A stretch of 63,606 bases of DNA from Desulfobacula sp. (GTDB lineage: Bacteria > Desulfobacterota > Desulfobacteria > Desulfobacterales > Desulfobacteraceae). Under the pieces are notes generated by a model. It was given only the letters and a program-made list of their open reading frames with translations, was not told the DNA's origin and did no database searches. The stretch covers positions 1 to 63,606 of the forward strand of contig NZ_JAUWQB010000009.1 of assembly GCF_030611305.1 (NCBI RefSeq), read 5' to 3'. This document shows positions 34,903 to 44,762 of this stretch, one piece after another; within the stretch, counting starts at the first letter, position 1, and each line of letters begins with the position of its first letter. Position numbers and translations under genes: made by a program.

Positions 34903-36286
34903 TATCAGTACCTGCTGTTATGGGTATTGTCAGGGTAAAACGGGTGCCTTTACCCAGGCTACTTTTTACCATGATATCTCCGCCGATTTCCTTAATCAGT
35001 CCGTAAGTAATAGACAGACCAAGACCCGTACCCCAATGATCGTCTTTAGACGAATAGAAAGGCTCAAAGATCTTATCAATATCTTCAATAGAAATGCCGC
35101 TTCCATTATCGGAAACGGTTATTGTCAATTTATCCTTTTCCTTGAGTTTGATAGAGATAGTGAGCTGCCCACCATCTTCCATTGCAGCAAAGGCATTTTC
35201 AATCAGGTTTAAAAAAATTTGCTGCAGACTGCCTTTATCGCATTCAAAATCTGGAATGACGTCCTGGTTGTCCACAGAGATAGTGATGCTTTGGCGTTCG
35301 GCATCCTTTTTAAGAAAGGCCAGCACCTGTCCGACGACTTCCCCTATATCCACCGGCTCTATGCTGGGCTCCATATGGCGGGCAAAATCCAGCAGCCGCC
35401 GGGTGATGCCCCCGCACCGCGTAACCGCATCAAGAACATCGTTGGCAAGGGGAATCAGCCGATCATCCGAAGAAAAATCTTCTCTCAGTGTAAACAGGTC
35501 CAGAATCAACCCTGTTTTCTGATTGATAATGGCCAGAGGGTTATTGATCTCATGGGCAACACCCGAAGCCAGGCGGCCTATGGATGCAAGTTTTTTTGCA
35601 TATTCGGCATGGCGAAGGGCTTCAGTCCTTTTGCGATCTGTTGAATGGATGCGCCCCACAAGATAGGTTGCCGTACCCATTATGGACAATAAAATCAAAA
35701 CAATGCTGACAGCCAGATACCAGACCAGTTTGAGCCTGGGTTTGAGCCACAGGTCGGTGAGCCACTTTTTGCTCTTGACCAGCACGAATATTAAAGAGGT
35801 GTCCGGTATCCTGGCATACCCTGCAATAACTGGTTTTCCTTTTGGGGTCACATCTTCTTCGATTCCGGAATTCTCGTTGAACAGGTTAACGTTAAAAATA
35901 TCAGAAGTGCCCGGCCTGCCGTAATAAAAGGAGGGGGTCAGCAAAGCACCATCTTCATTGACAACAAATATGTCATTGTCCTCTCCGGCATCAGAGTGGA
36001 CGATATAATCAAGGGCTGATTTTTTTAGATCTTTGGAAAAAGAGATGGAAGCGGCAGCAGAGCTCAGGATTTTTGACATGCTGCTTTCTACCTCATCTTC
36101 GATGATCCGGCGTGTGAGGCTAAAGTCCACAAGGGTCATGACAAAAAGGGGCAAAAGGGCCATAAAGGAGGTAAACAGCACAAGCAGCTTCCACTTCCGC
36201 CGGAAATTAAAAGTAGTGTGCGAATGGCTGCCTGCAATATCCCGGTGGTCCCAGAATGCGGGTTTAAGTTTTTTCAATCGTTTCAT
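34892..36286 (-). CDS. Membrane sensor histidine kinase
   Basis: 464 residues from the ATG at 36286; a GTG nine bases upstream is the alternative. Membrane segments near 35-58 and 196-218 enclose a single Cache-like sensor with NDIFVVNEDGALLTPS. The DHp helix has VAHEINNPL (His245), and the ATPase domain has NLIENA, DNGSG and GTGLGLS. It is complete and should be the phosphate source for the receivers at both ends of this operon, directly or through the DHp-only protein whose gene overlaps its 3' end. Confidence 0.92.
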   Translation of the reverse strand: MKRLKKLKPAFWDHRDIAGSHSHTTFNFRRKWKLLVLFTSFMALLPLFVMTLVDFSLTRRIIEDEVESSMSKILSSAAASISFSKDLKKSALDYIVHSDAGEDNDIFVVNEDGALLTPSFYYGRPGTSDIFNVNLFNENSGIEEDVTPKGKPVIAGYARIPDTSLIFVLVKSKKWLTDLWLKPRLKLVWYLAVSIVLILLSIMGTATYLVGRIHSTDRKRTEALRHAEYAKKLASIGRLASGVAHEINNPLAIINQKTGLILDLFTLREDFSSDDRLIPLANDVLDAVTRCGGITRRLLDFARHMEPSIEPVDIGEVVGQVLAFLKKDAERQSITISVDNQDVIPDFECDKGSLQQIFLNLIENAFAAMEDGGQLTISIKLKEKDKLTITVSDNGSGISIEDIDKIFEPFYSSKDDHWGTGLGLSITYGLIKEIGGDIMVKSSLGKGTRFTLTIPITAGTDNGR

Positions 36287-36328
36287 GAATTTCACTTACG
36301 CATTTAAAAATGTGTTTCACACCGTTGT

Positions 36329-36757
36329 TTATTTACCGGTTTTAATTTTCTCATGTGCTTTTTTCAGGGTCTCACTTAATATGTTGATATTTACCGGTTT
36401 TTGCATATATGCAAAGGCACCCATATCCATGCACTTTTTCCTGTCCTGTCCTGATCCATGACCGGTCAGTACAATCACTTCGATCTCAGACCGGCTCTGT
36501 TTCACTTCTTTTAGGATTTCCATTCCGTCAATCCCGGGCATTTTTAGATCAATGATCATCACTTCCGGGGCATCATTACGAACCAGATCCAGTGCTGATT
36601 TTCCGTCGTATACAATTGCAGTCCCCATATCCCGTATTTGCAAACGTTCTGACAAAGTCAGCACAAATTCTTTTTCATCGTCCACCAAAAGGACTTTAGA
36701 AGGCATCTCTACAGAACTTTTTTTAGAGACATCTAACTTCTGATATACCTGTTTCAT
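36329..36757 (-). CDS. Single-domain response regulator (REC), first gene of relay operon
   Basis: 142 residues with an N-terminal extension of about 17 residues before the receiver. Motifs are VDDEK, MIIDLKMPGIDG, VLTGHGS and YMQKPVN, with a lysine-rich end. A second ATG at 36706 would remove the extension but lacks a better ribosome binding site. The gene order, with this receiver before the kinase, repeats at 52669-53049. Confidence 0.9.
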   Translation of the reverse strand: MKQVYQKLDVSKKSSVEMPSKVLLVDDEKEFVLTLSERLQIRDMGTAIVYDGKSALDLVRNDAPEVMIIDLKMPGIDGMEILKEVKQSRSEIEVIVLTGHGSGQDRKKCMDMGAFAYMQKPVNINILSETLKKAHEKIKTGK

Positions 36758-36846
36758 TTCTTGAGAAACCTTATGGCTGCTGTAAGTATTGCATTTGGCA
36801 TTGACATATGTTACCTAAAAATAAAAGCTAATAGCAACCAACCGAA

Positions 36847-38139
36847 ATGATCGGTCGGATTTTGTCAAATTATTTAAATTCGCTAAAAAAGTCAATGTCA
36901 AACATGAAAAACAAGATACCCGAAAAAGCGAGACTGCTGGAAAAACTTCGTAAAAATGGATTTAAGGTTCCGGATTTTATTTATGTACCGGCAGATCAAT
37001 TCAACAATAATAATTTTACACAACTGGATTCATTTTTAGATAAACATCGTGAAAGTTATAAAGTCATTGCAAGAAGCGCCCATCCTCTGGAATCTGAGTA
37101 TACCGGCGGTACCTTTGATTCTCTTGATACCTATGCAGATATTGGCGGAATAAAATATGCGCGGAATCGAATGATAAAAATAGCTGAGACGTCGAAATGG
37201 CTATCCATCCGCCGGCAGCAGATGTTCAACCATGCACCCCAAATCGATATAAATGAAATGGGTGTCATTGTCATGCCTTTTGTCAATGGTTCCAGCGTCA
37301 TGGCAAAAATGATAGTTAACCACTGGGAATTTGGTTACTGCAGGAACCGTTCACACAAGGTCCAAAACGAACCCCACATCACCAATGTTCCTCATGATCA
37401 CAGGCTGTTAAAACTATCAGAAGATATCCAAAAGGTCCTGGGGTTTAGATGCGAGATCGAGTATATTATTGCAACTGATGGAGAAATCTATGTTGTGCAG
37501 GCCAAGGATATTTCAAATATTGAGACGCTGGAGGAAAAAGAGAGCCAGCATTCCATTAAGCTTGATGGCATCAGGCGCATAAGAAAGCGCAGAAATTACA
37601 GGGAAAGGCCGGTTTATGTAATGGATAACAAGGCCTTTTATATTAACGTCATCAGCCAGTGCGAGGATTTTGTTCCAAAAAACAAAGAATTAAAGCCAGA
37701 TATCAATGGGATTATATCCAGCATAAAGGCATATGAAAAGGAACTTGAATCTTTTGCTTTAAGGCACCAGCGATTTGCTGTTCTGGGGTTTTCCATACAG
37801 GATTCCTCCGAGCTCTACCAGATTGCCAACCATTATCTTGAAGATTTGCCTGATCTTCAGAAAGTCCTGTCAAAAGCCCTTCACACCAATCTTTACAAAA
37901 TTGATATTTTTCTGGCAGAAGCAGATACATTGATTGCAAAGGATAAATTCAGGATCAACCTGTGCAGCCATGACGCCTATGGTATTGATACCGTACGAAA
38001 TCCTCTCTGGTCAGCCTACTGGCATGTCGACCGGCACGATAAGGTGGTCAAGGAATTTATACATCTTGGTTTTAAGACCGGTGATACCATTGGAATTGAT
38101 ATTGATGCTGAAGACCGGCCCATCATTTCCCGGCACTAG
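36847..38139 (+). CDS. Orphan PEP-synthase/PPDK-type ATP-binding domain protein
   Basis: 430 residues; the start is uncertain (ATGs at 36847, 36895 and 36904, none with a good ribosome binding site). Residues about 20-240 resemble the N-terminal ATP-grasp part of pyruvate phosphate dikinase and PEP synthase: VIARSAHPLESEYTGGTFDS and, near 215-235, CEIEYIIATDGEIYVVQAK. The phosphohistidine domain and the PEP/pyruvate barrel are absent, and the last 190 residues are unrecognised. It cannot make PEP alone. It could be an ATP-dependent phosphotransferase acting on another protein or a small molecule. It stands alone between the relay operon and the Ehr operon. Confidence 0.72.
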   Translation: MIGRILSNYLNSLKKSMSNMKNKIPEKARLLEKLRKNGFKVPDFIYVPADQFNNNNFTQLDSFLDKHRESYKVIARSAHPLESEYTGGTFDSLDTYADIGGIKYARNRMIKIAETSKWLSIRRQQMFNHAPQIDINEMGVIVMPFVNGSSVMAKMIVNHWEFGYCRNRSHKVQNEPHITNVPHDHRLLKLSEDIQKVLGFRCEIEYIIATDGEIYVVQAKDISNIETLEEKESQHSIKLDGIRRIRKRRNYRERPVYVMDNKAFYINVISQCEDFVPKNKELKPDINGIISSIKAYEKELESFALRHQRFAVLGFSIQDSSELYQIANHYLEDLPDLQKVLSKALHTNLYKIDIFLAEADTLIAKDKFRINLCSHDAYGIDTVRNPLWSAYWHVDRHDKVVKEFIHLGFKTGDTIGIDIDAEDRPIISRH

Positions 38140-38232
38140 GAATATTTTCTTGACAAAAAATCGGTTCTGCTTTAGTAAAAACACACTTTTATCTGTAAAA
38201 AAATATGAAAATAAACAAAGACTGGGGAATTT

Positions 38233-40191
38233 ATGAGTCAATTTTTTATATCGATACTGATCATTTTATCTGGAGGCTTTTTATCCCTTGTTTTAGCACG
38301 GCAAGTTAAATTGATGAAGATAATTACGGTTTTTTTATTAAGCACTGGTTGTTTTTTGGGCTTAATGGATGCTGTGATAAAAATCATGCAGCCAAGCAGT
38401 GCCGGTGCGTCCTTTAAATATTTGAATGTTTTTTCACTGACATTTCAAATTGATGGACTTTCTGCTTTTTTTCTTGTGGTTATTTTTGCAGTTTCTCTCC
38501 TTTCCGCTATTTACAGTTTTCATTACATGGATCATGAGGGAAAAGCTATGAGAACAGCGGTTAACTATTTTTTCTTCAGTATTCTAATTGCCTCTATGGC
38601 ACTGGTAGTAACTGCCGCCAATATGATAACATTCATGTTGTCCTGGGAAATCATGTCCCTGTCATCTTTTTTCCTGGTTATTTACAAGCATAACTCTGCT
38701 GAAAGTCGAAGAGCCGGGTATCTTTATTTTGTTTTTTCCCATGTTGGCGCCATGTTTATATTCGCAGCCTTTGGAATTGTTTACGGCTATACTGGCAGCT
38801 TTGGATTTGAAAATATGAATGCTCTTTCCGAAACCGCAAAAATTCTGGTATTTATTTTTTCCTTTATTGGTTTTGGATCAAAAGCAGGAGTATTCCCCTT
38901 TCATGTCTGGTTACCCCATGCCCATCCTGCCGCCCCAAGTCATATTTCCGCCGTCATGTCCGGAGTTATGATTAAAACCGGTATTTACGGTATTGTAAGG
39001 ATTTATTCCCTTTTGGATTTTCATACCCCTCTTTTTGGAAATATTGTTCTTGTTGCCGGAGTGGTTTCAGGTATTCTGGGGATTGTCTATGCCCTGGGCC
39101 AACAAGATCTTAAACGATTACTGGCCTATTCCAGTGTTGAAAACATTGGCATTATTTTAATCGGGCTGGGTATTGGAATGATTGGTGTTTCATCCCAAAA
39201 TCCTTTGATGGCGGTTCTTGGATTTACAGGCGGATTTCTTCACGTTCTTAATCATTCCATTTTCAAGTCCCTTTTGTTTATGGGTGCAGGAATGGTTCTT
39301 CATAAAACAGGAAAGCGTTCCATTGATGCTCTGGGTGGATTGCTGAAAAATATGAAAATTACCGGAACAGCATTTATTATTGGTTCCCTGGCCATTTCCG
39401 GTCTTCCGCCCTTTAACGGATTTGTAGGGGAATTTTTTATATATATCGGTGGATTTAAAGGTGTTGCCCTTGATAAATCTGCTTTTGTCATGAGTATCTT
39501 AGCAATTGTCAGCCTTGCAGTTATCGGCGGCCTGGCACTGGCCTGCTTTACAAAGGTAATTGGTATTGCCTTTCAAGGTGAACCAAGGACTAAAGCTGCT
39601 GTTAATGTTGATGAAAAAGGCCCGGCCATGCTGATATCCATGTCGATTCTTGCCGGCGCCTGTATTTTTATCGGTATATTCCCAAGGATTTTTATTTATA
39701 TGTCAATCAAAGCTGTTTCCGCTTTGAACCTGGGATACGCCCGTGTTCCCCTTGAGCCATTTGAACAGATGGCAGGAAATATTACGCTTGCAGCAACTAT
39801 TTTCCTTATCACCGTATTAGTGGTGTTCGCAATCCGATGGTTTTTTTACAGGGGCAAAACTATTACAAGTTCAGGGACATGGGGATGTGGTTTTACTCAG
39901 CCAACGGTTAAAATGCAGTATACGGGGTCTTCATACGCATCGTTTCTTCTTGATTTTTTCAGACCTGCTGCACCCTTGGACGAAGATCATCCAAAAGTCA
40001 CAGGACGATTCCCTTTAAATACATATTACAAAAGTTGTGTGAATGATATTGCAGAACTTAACATGAAAGGGGTTATCGTTAATCCGGTGTTGTTTTTATT
40101 TGATAAACTTAGATGGATTCAACATGGTGATATCCATCTTTATATCGGGTATATTTTACTGGCTATAATATTGTTGTTGTTTTTTATATAA
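38233..40191 (+). CDS. Ehr/Hyf-type complex: HyfB/NuoL-like proton-translocating subunit
   Basis: 652 residues with about sixteen membrane segments. Typical antiporter-like motifs are SWEIMSLSSFFLVIY, FPFHVWLPHAHPAAPSHISA and RLLAYSSVENIGII, containing the Glu and Lys of the proton path. The C-terminal extension (RPAAPLDEDHPKVTGRFPLN) matches HyfB rather than NuoL. It is the first gene of a six-gene operon with proton-pumping, quinone-module-like and hydrogenase-like subunits. A weak TTGACA element at 38150 may be its promoter. Confidence 0.92.
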   Translation: MSQFFISILIILSGGFLSLVLARQVKLMKIITVFLLSTGCFLGLMDAVIKIMQPSSAGASFKYLNVFSLTFQIDGLSAFFLVVIFAVSLLSAIYSFHYMDHEGKAMRTAVNYFFFSILIASMALVVTAANMITFMLSWEIMSLSSFFLVIYKHNSAESRRAGYLYFVFSHVGAMFIFAAFGIVYGYTGSFGFENMNALSETAKILVFIFSFIGFGSKAGVFPFHVWLPHAHPAAPSHISAVMSGVMIKTGIYGIVRIYSLLDFHTPLFGNIVLVAGVVSGILGIVYALGQQDLKRLLAYSSVENIGIILIGLGIGMIGVSSQNPLMAVLGFTGGFLHVLNHSIFKSLLFMGAGMVLHKTGKRSIDALGGLLKNMKITGTAFIIGSLAISGLPPFNGFVGEFFIYIGGFKGVALDKSAFVMSILAIVSLAVIGGLALACFTKVIGIAFQGEPRTKAAVNVDEKGPAMLISMSILAGACIFIGIFPRIFIYMSIKAVSALNLGYARVPLEPFEQMAGNITLAATIFLITVLVVFAIRWFFYRGKTITSSGTWGCGFTQPTVKMQYTGSSYASFLLDFFRPAAPLDEDHPKVTGRFPLNTYYKSCVNDIAELNMKGVIVNPVLFLFDKLRWIQHGDIHLYIGYILLAIILLLFFI

Positions 40192-40213
40192 AATAAATAA
40201 ATGGGAAAACTTC

Positions 40214-41134
40214 ATGATTGAATCCATTATTCTCTGGTGTCTTGCAATTTTAACGGCGCCTTTTTTTGCAGCGGTCATCATTAAGGTAAAGGCATTTTTC
40301 GGAGGGAGAACGGGATCACCCCTGCTGATTAATTATTACACTCTGATCAAGCTTTTTAAAAAGGGATCTGTTTATAGTACCAGCACTACTGCTGTTTTTA
40401 AACTTGGACCCATTATTTCATTTGCTTGTGCAATCACTGTGCTCATGTTTTTGCCCATTGCCGGACACAACTCGATTTTTTCATTTAACGGGGATGTTAT
40501 TTTTATTTTATATCTAATGGGACTTGGCCGTTTCTTTACGATTGCTGCGGCCATGGATACAGCATCTCCCTTTGAAGGCATGGGGGCTGCAAGAGAAGCT
40601 TATTTTCCGATTATCTGTGAAGCTGCCATGTTCATGATTTTAATTTTCTTTTACCGGTTGACCGGGCAATTACAGCTATCGGCTTATTTTTCAGGAGACA
40701 ATACCATTGCACTGTGGAATTTGGGCGGTGCCCCTTTATTATTTATAGTGATTTCCTTTTTTATTATTCTTTTGACGGAAAATTCAAGGGTTCCTGTTGA
40801 TGATCCTGCCACACATCTGGAACTTACCATGATCCATGAAGTAATGGTTTTAGATCACAGCGGACCCGATTTCGGATTGATCGAGTTGGGTTCTTTTTGT
40901 AAATTATTTTTTTACTCAGCACTAGTTTCAAGGCTGATTTTACCGTTTGATTTTAAGATTTCGGCAATTGGTTTTTTAATTTTTATTATAGGGCTTATCA
41001 TTGTATATGTGGCCATCGGTGTTACGGAATCGGTCATTGCCCGGTACAGAATGGATAAAGTTCCGCAATTTGTCCTGACATCTTTTGCCCTGGCCTTTTT
41101 TGCAACCATTATCACTTTGGAGTTTATCAAATGA
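40214..41134 (+). CDS. Ehr/Hyf-type complex: HyfC/NuoH-like membrane subunit
   Basis: 306 residues with eight membrane segments. TENSRVPVDDPATHLELTMIHE is the conserved acidic loop of the HycD/HyfC/NuoH family, which links the soluble arm to the proton pump. An arginine-rich cytoplasmic loop (GGRTG) follows the first segment, as in HyfC. It lies 22 bases after the preceding gene and overlaps the next by ATGA. Confidence 0.92.
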   Translation: MIESIILWCLAILTAPFFAAVIIKVKAFFGGRTGSPLLINYYTLIKLFKKGSVYSTSTTAVFKLGPIISFACAITVLMFLPIAGHNSIFSFNGDVIFILYLMGLGRFFTIAAAMDTASPFEGMGAAREAYFPIICEAAMFMILIFFYRLTGQLQLSAYFSGDNTIALWNLGGAPLLFIVISFFIILLTENSRVPVDDPATHLELTMIHEVMVLDHSGPDFGLIELGSFCKLFFYSALVSRLILPFDFKISAIGFLIFIIGLIIVYVAIGVTESVIARYRMDKVPQFVLTSFALAFFATIITLEFIK

Positions 41135-41775
41135 TACTACATCCGGTTGATACTATTTTGTCACTTGTACTGCTTTCTGTTTTATTCTCCTTTGGCACAA
41201 GCAGGCTTCCCGGACTGATAAAGGTAATTGCTTTCCAGGGAATTGTAGTGTCCATGGTTCCTTTCTTTATTGGTCACGATATGAATGCCGGTGGAATAGT
41301 CTTCACCTTTGCAACTTTAATAATCAGGGGTATTATTATTCCAATGAGCATTTATGTGGCCATAAAAAAAGTGGCCATCAAAAGAGAGGTGGAACCCATT
41401 ATCGGGTTTCATGCCTCCATGCTGTGCGGTCTTGGATTAATCGTTGCAGCCACATATACCAGTCGCCAGTTGAATATTCCATCCATCAGTGACTATACGC
41501 TTTTATTTCCGACAGCTATAGCGCTTCTGGTTGCAGGAATGTTTCTGTTAATGGCCAGGCGAAATGCCATTGCCATGGTATTGGGTTACATCATGATGGA
41601 AAATGGAATTTATCTTGTAGGAACAACAATTTCAGTTCGTGCCCGCCATATTGTTGAATTCGGGATTTTGCTGGATGTGCTTGCCGGCGTTATGATAATG
41701 GCCATTATACTTCAAAATATCAAACGAACCTTTGATGATGTTGATACGGCAAACTTAAGAACTTTAAAGGAATAG
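41131..41775 (+). CDS. Ehr/Hyf-type complex: HyfE/NuoK-like membrane subunit
   Basis: 214 residues, about seven membrane segments. The C-terminal half resembles NuoK, with NAIAMVLGYIMMENGIYLVG carrying the conserved Glu. The longer N-terminus is typical of HyfE. Translationally coupled to the NuoH-like gene by a four-base overlap. Confidence 0.9.
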   Translation: MILHPVDTILSLVLLSVLFSFGTSRLPGLIKVIAFQGIVVSMVPFFIGHDMNAGGIVFTFATLIIRGIIIPMSIYVAIKKVAIKREVEPIIGFHASMLCGLGLIVAATYTSRQLNIPSISDYTLLFPTAIALLVAGMFLLMARRNAIAMVLGYIMMENGIYLVGTTISVRARHIVEFGILLDVLAGVMIMAIILQNIKRTFDDVDTANLRTLKE

Positions 41776-41785
41776 GTGTTATTTC

Positions 41786-43216
41786 ATGGTAGAAATTGTT
41801 TTTCTGACGCCTTTTATAACAGGCATTATTGCTTTTTTTCTTCCAAAAGCGATTAGTCGCAAGCTTTTAGTGGCTACTGGTGCGATTCATCTTTTTCTTT
41901 CACTTTTTCTATGGAAAAACAGACCAGAAGCAATTTTTAATAACTATTTTGCTGTGACACCCGAAGGCTTGTTATCGTTATTGGTTATTTCATTATTATT
42001 TTTTCTTATTTCCATCTATACGGTTGCCTACCTGAAAGAGAGTGAAATTCAAAAAGAAAATATTTTTACAGGATCCATGATTCTGTTTTTATCAACCATG
42101 ACAATGGTGACCTTATCCGATCATATCATGGTAATGTGGATCGCCATTGAAGCAACAACCCTTGCCAGTGCTCCGCTGATCTACACCCATAGATCCTCAG
42201 CATCCCTTGAAGCCACCTGGAAATATGTGCTCATATGTTCTGTCGGTATAGCCATGGCACTTTTAGGGTCAGTCTTTATTACACTTGCCATGGACATTGG
42301 CAATGTCGATGCCCCCTTATCTTTTTCAGCACTGACCCAGGTTGCCAAAACACTGGATCCCATGTGGCTGAAAGCAGGATTTGTCTTCATACTGGTTGGA
42401 TATGGCACAAAAATGGGCCTTGCGCCCATGCACACCTGGCTTCCAGACGCACACAGCGAAGCGCCCAGCCCTGCTTCTGCACTATTATCCGGGGTGCTTT
42501 TAAATTGTGCGTATCTGGGTATCTTTAAGACCAATAAAATCATGCATGCAGCAGGACTGAATGATTTTTCAGGCACGATTCTGATTGTTTTCGGCTTGAT
42601 GTCCATTCTGGCAGCAGCAACATTTATTCTTAAGCAGAACGAATATAAAAGAATGCTCGCCTATTCCAGTATCGAGAACATGGGAATCATCGCCGTTGGA
42701 ACAGGTATCGGCGGTATCGCTGCATATGGCGCTATGATCTGTATGATTCACCATAGCCTGATCAAATCCTCTCTGTTTTTGTCATCGGGAAATATTTTAT
42801 TGGGGTATGGTGACAGATTCATTAAAAACACAGGTGATATGGTAAGGCGTATGCCCAAAACATTTGTGGCTTTTTTTGGCGGTTTTGTCGGTATCTCAGG
42901 ATTTCCTCCCTTTGGCATTTTTATCGGTGAAATGTTTATTATTGTCGGTGCGTTCAGAACCGGCCACTATATAACAGCCGGTATTTTTATTTTAAGCCTT
43001 TGTGTCATTTTTGCCGGATTTGCCAACCAGGTCATGAAAATTTCCTTTGATGATTCAGATTCAAATAAAACAATCGGCTTAAAAGAAAAGGCCAGCCTTG
43101 TCTGGCCTCAATATATATTGCTGTTAACATCCCTGATATTATGCTTCTATATGCCGGACACATTATATCAAACTATAATTGATGCAGTGACTGCCATTGG
43201 CGGAGGACTTAAATGA
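41786..43216 (+). CDS. Ehr/Hyf-type complex: HyfF/NuoN-like proton-translocating subunit
   Basis: 476 residues with fourteen or so membrane segments. Motifs are MWIAIEATTLASAPLIYTH, MHTWLPDAHSEAPSPASAL and KRMLAYSSIENMGIIAVG. It is the second antiporter-like pump of the complex. A conserved 44-residue C-terminal stretch includes another membrane segment. It overlaps the next gene by ATGA. Confidence 0.92.
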   Translation: MVEIVFLTPFITGIIAFFLPKAISRKLLVATGAIHLFLSLFLWKNRPEAIFNNYFAVTPEGLLSLLVISLLFFLISIYTVAYLKESEIQKENIFTGSMILFLSTMTMVTLSDHIMVMWIAIEATTLASAPLIYTHRSSASLEATWKYVLICSVGIAMALLGSVFITLAMDIGNVDAPLSFSALTQVAKTLDPMWLKAGFVFILVGYGTKMGLAPMHTWLPDAHSEAPSPASALLSGVLLNCAYLGIFKTNKIMHAAGLNDFSGTILIVFGLMSILAAATFILKQNEYKRMLAYSSIENMGIIAVGTGIGGIAAYGAMICMIHHSLIKSSLFLSSGNILLGYGDRFIKNTGDMVRRMPKTFVAFFGGFVGISGFPPFGIFIGEMFIIVGAFRTGHYITAGIFILSLCVIFAGFANQVMKISFDDSDSNKTIGLKEKASLVWPQYILLLTSLILCFYMPDTLYQTIIDAVTAIGGGLK

Positions 43217-44724
43217 CTAACGCTTTTTTAGAAATATCAAATGGTGAGAAACTATCAAGAGAACAGATTCCTCATCTTTCATTTAATGATTTCCAGGAAA
43301 ACGCACTGGATATTATAAAAAATGGCGGAAAGGTTGTTCAGTATTTTGGCTATCAGGATGATTTATCCATGAAATTTCTGGCTGTTTTGAGAACGGACAA
43401 GCTTTTTGTAGCAGGCTGTGATGCACCGGATTCTTATCCAAGTTTCAGTAAAATATGTGAGCCCTTTCATATGTTTGAAAGAGAAATTGCCGAACAATTC
43501 GGTATCCGGCCCGAGGGACATCCCTGGCTGAAAATGGTCAGGTACCATCCCAGTTACAGAGAGGATATGCCGGATGTTTTTGGGAACGACTACAATAAAG
43601 ATATCCCGGGAAATTATGATTATTACCAGGTTGACGGCGATGAAATCCATGAAGTGGCGGTTGGGCCGGTTCATGCCGGTGTTATAGAACCCGGCCATTT
43701 CAGGTTTAACTGCATTGGTGAACGCGTACTTCATCTGGAAATTCAGCTGGGATATCAGCACAGGGGAGTAGAAAATCTTTTCTTAAACGCTGAAGCAAAA
43801 AGATTACCCATTCTTGCTGAAAATATTGCAGGGGATACCACCATCGGCCACAGTCTGTGTATGGCACAGGCGGTTGAGTCACTCACATCAACTACACCTG
43901 ATAAGGGTGCTCAAATTATTCGAACCATAGCACTGGAACTGGAACGGCTTGCCAATCATATTGGTGATCTTGGAGCGTTAAGCGGTGATGTGGCTTTTTT
44001 ACCACCGGCCAATTATTTTGGCCGTATCCGGGGTGATTTTTTAAATTTGTCTCTTCTGCTATGCGGAAACAGATTTGGAAAAGGATTGGTACGGCCCGGA
44101 GGTGTCCGTTTTTCACTGGCCGATGATATTCGAAAAACCCTTGATGAACGGATCAAGGAACTAAAACCCCAGGTGGAACATGTTCTTGATCTTCTTTTTT
44201 CTGCCTCAACTGTTCGGGCTCGTTTTGAAGACTGCGGTATCGTCAGCAATTATGATGCACAGCAATTAGGCCTGGTAGGGCCGGCCGGCCGAGCCAGCGG
44301 CATTCCCTATGATGTTAGAAGAAGTTTTCCCACAGAACATTATGGCCAGATAGATATTCCTGAAAACAAAAAGCCTTCAGGTGATGTGTATGCCCGGGCA
44401 AGAGTAAGATATGATGAAGTCTTACAATCACTAAATATTATTCAATCTTTGATTGACACACCTGTTGAAACACATTGTGTGGATGATATTAACTATGATC
44501 TGGCTTTTTTTTCTTTTGTGGTAACTGTAAATGAGGCGTGGCGGGGAGAAGTATCCCACGCAATTTTAACAGATAAAGATGGGAAAATACTTCGATACAA
44601 AGTTAAGGATCCTTCATTCCATAACTGGAATGGTCTTGCCATGTCATTACGGGATACAGGGATATCAGATTTTCCTTTGAATAATAAAAGTTTTAATCTT
44701 TCTTATTGTGGATTTGATCTTTGA
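43213..44724 (+). CDS. Ehr complex: NuoC-NuoD-like large subunit lacking nickel ligands
   Basis: 503 residues fusing a NuoC/HycE-N domain (residues 1-120) to a hydrogenase-large-subunit/NuoD domain. Where hydrogenases have the first CGxCxxxH motif, this protein has AGDTTIGHS in the stretch from about 200 to 215. At the C-terminus, where DPCxxC is expected, it has NLSYCG. All four nickel-binding cysteine positions are therefore replaced, so it cannot be a [NiFe]-hydrogenase. This is the defining feature of the Ehr (energy-converting hydrogenase-related) complexes. The true electron partner is unknown; ferredoxin on one side is likely, given the next gene. Confidence 0.92.
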   Translation: MTNAFLEISNGEKLSREQIPHLSFNDFQENALDIIKNGGKVVQYFGYQDDLSMKFLAVLRTDKLFVAGCDAPDSYPSFSKICEPFHMFEREIAEQFGIRPEGHPWLKMVRYHPSYREDMPDVFGNDYNKDIPGNYDYYQVDGDEIHEVAVGPVHAGVIEPGHFRFNCIGERVLHLEIQLGYQHRGVENLFLNAEAKRLPILAENIAGDTTIGHSLCMAQAVESLTSTTPDKGAQIIRTIALELERLANHIGDLGALSGDVAFLPPANYFGRIRGDFLNLSLLLCGNRFGKGLVRPGGVRFSLADDIRKTLDERIKELKPQVEHVLDLLFSASTVRARFEDCGIVSNYDAQQLGLVGPAGRASGIPYDVRRSFPTEHYGQIDIPENKKPSGDVYARARVRYDEVLQSLNIIQSLIDTPVETHCVDDINYDLAFFSFVVTVNEAWRGEVSHAILTDKDGKILRYKVKDPSFHNWNGLAMSLRDTGISDFPLNNKSFNLSYCGFDL

Positions 44725-44762
44725 TAATAAAAAATTTATAAAAATGATAAAGAGAGTCTTAA

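Noticed and set aside
38194-38209. TGTAAAAAAATATGAA as another copy of the palindrome arm
   Set aside because: The match is mostly an A-run in AT-rich DNA and there is no second arm.
38233-44724. Operon as respiratory complex I
   Set aside because: NuoA, NuoJ, NuoE, NuoF and NuoG are missing, and the pump subunits resemble HyfB and HyfF.
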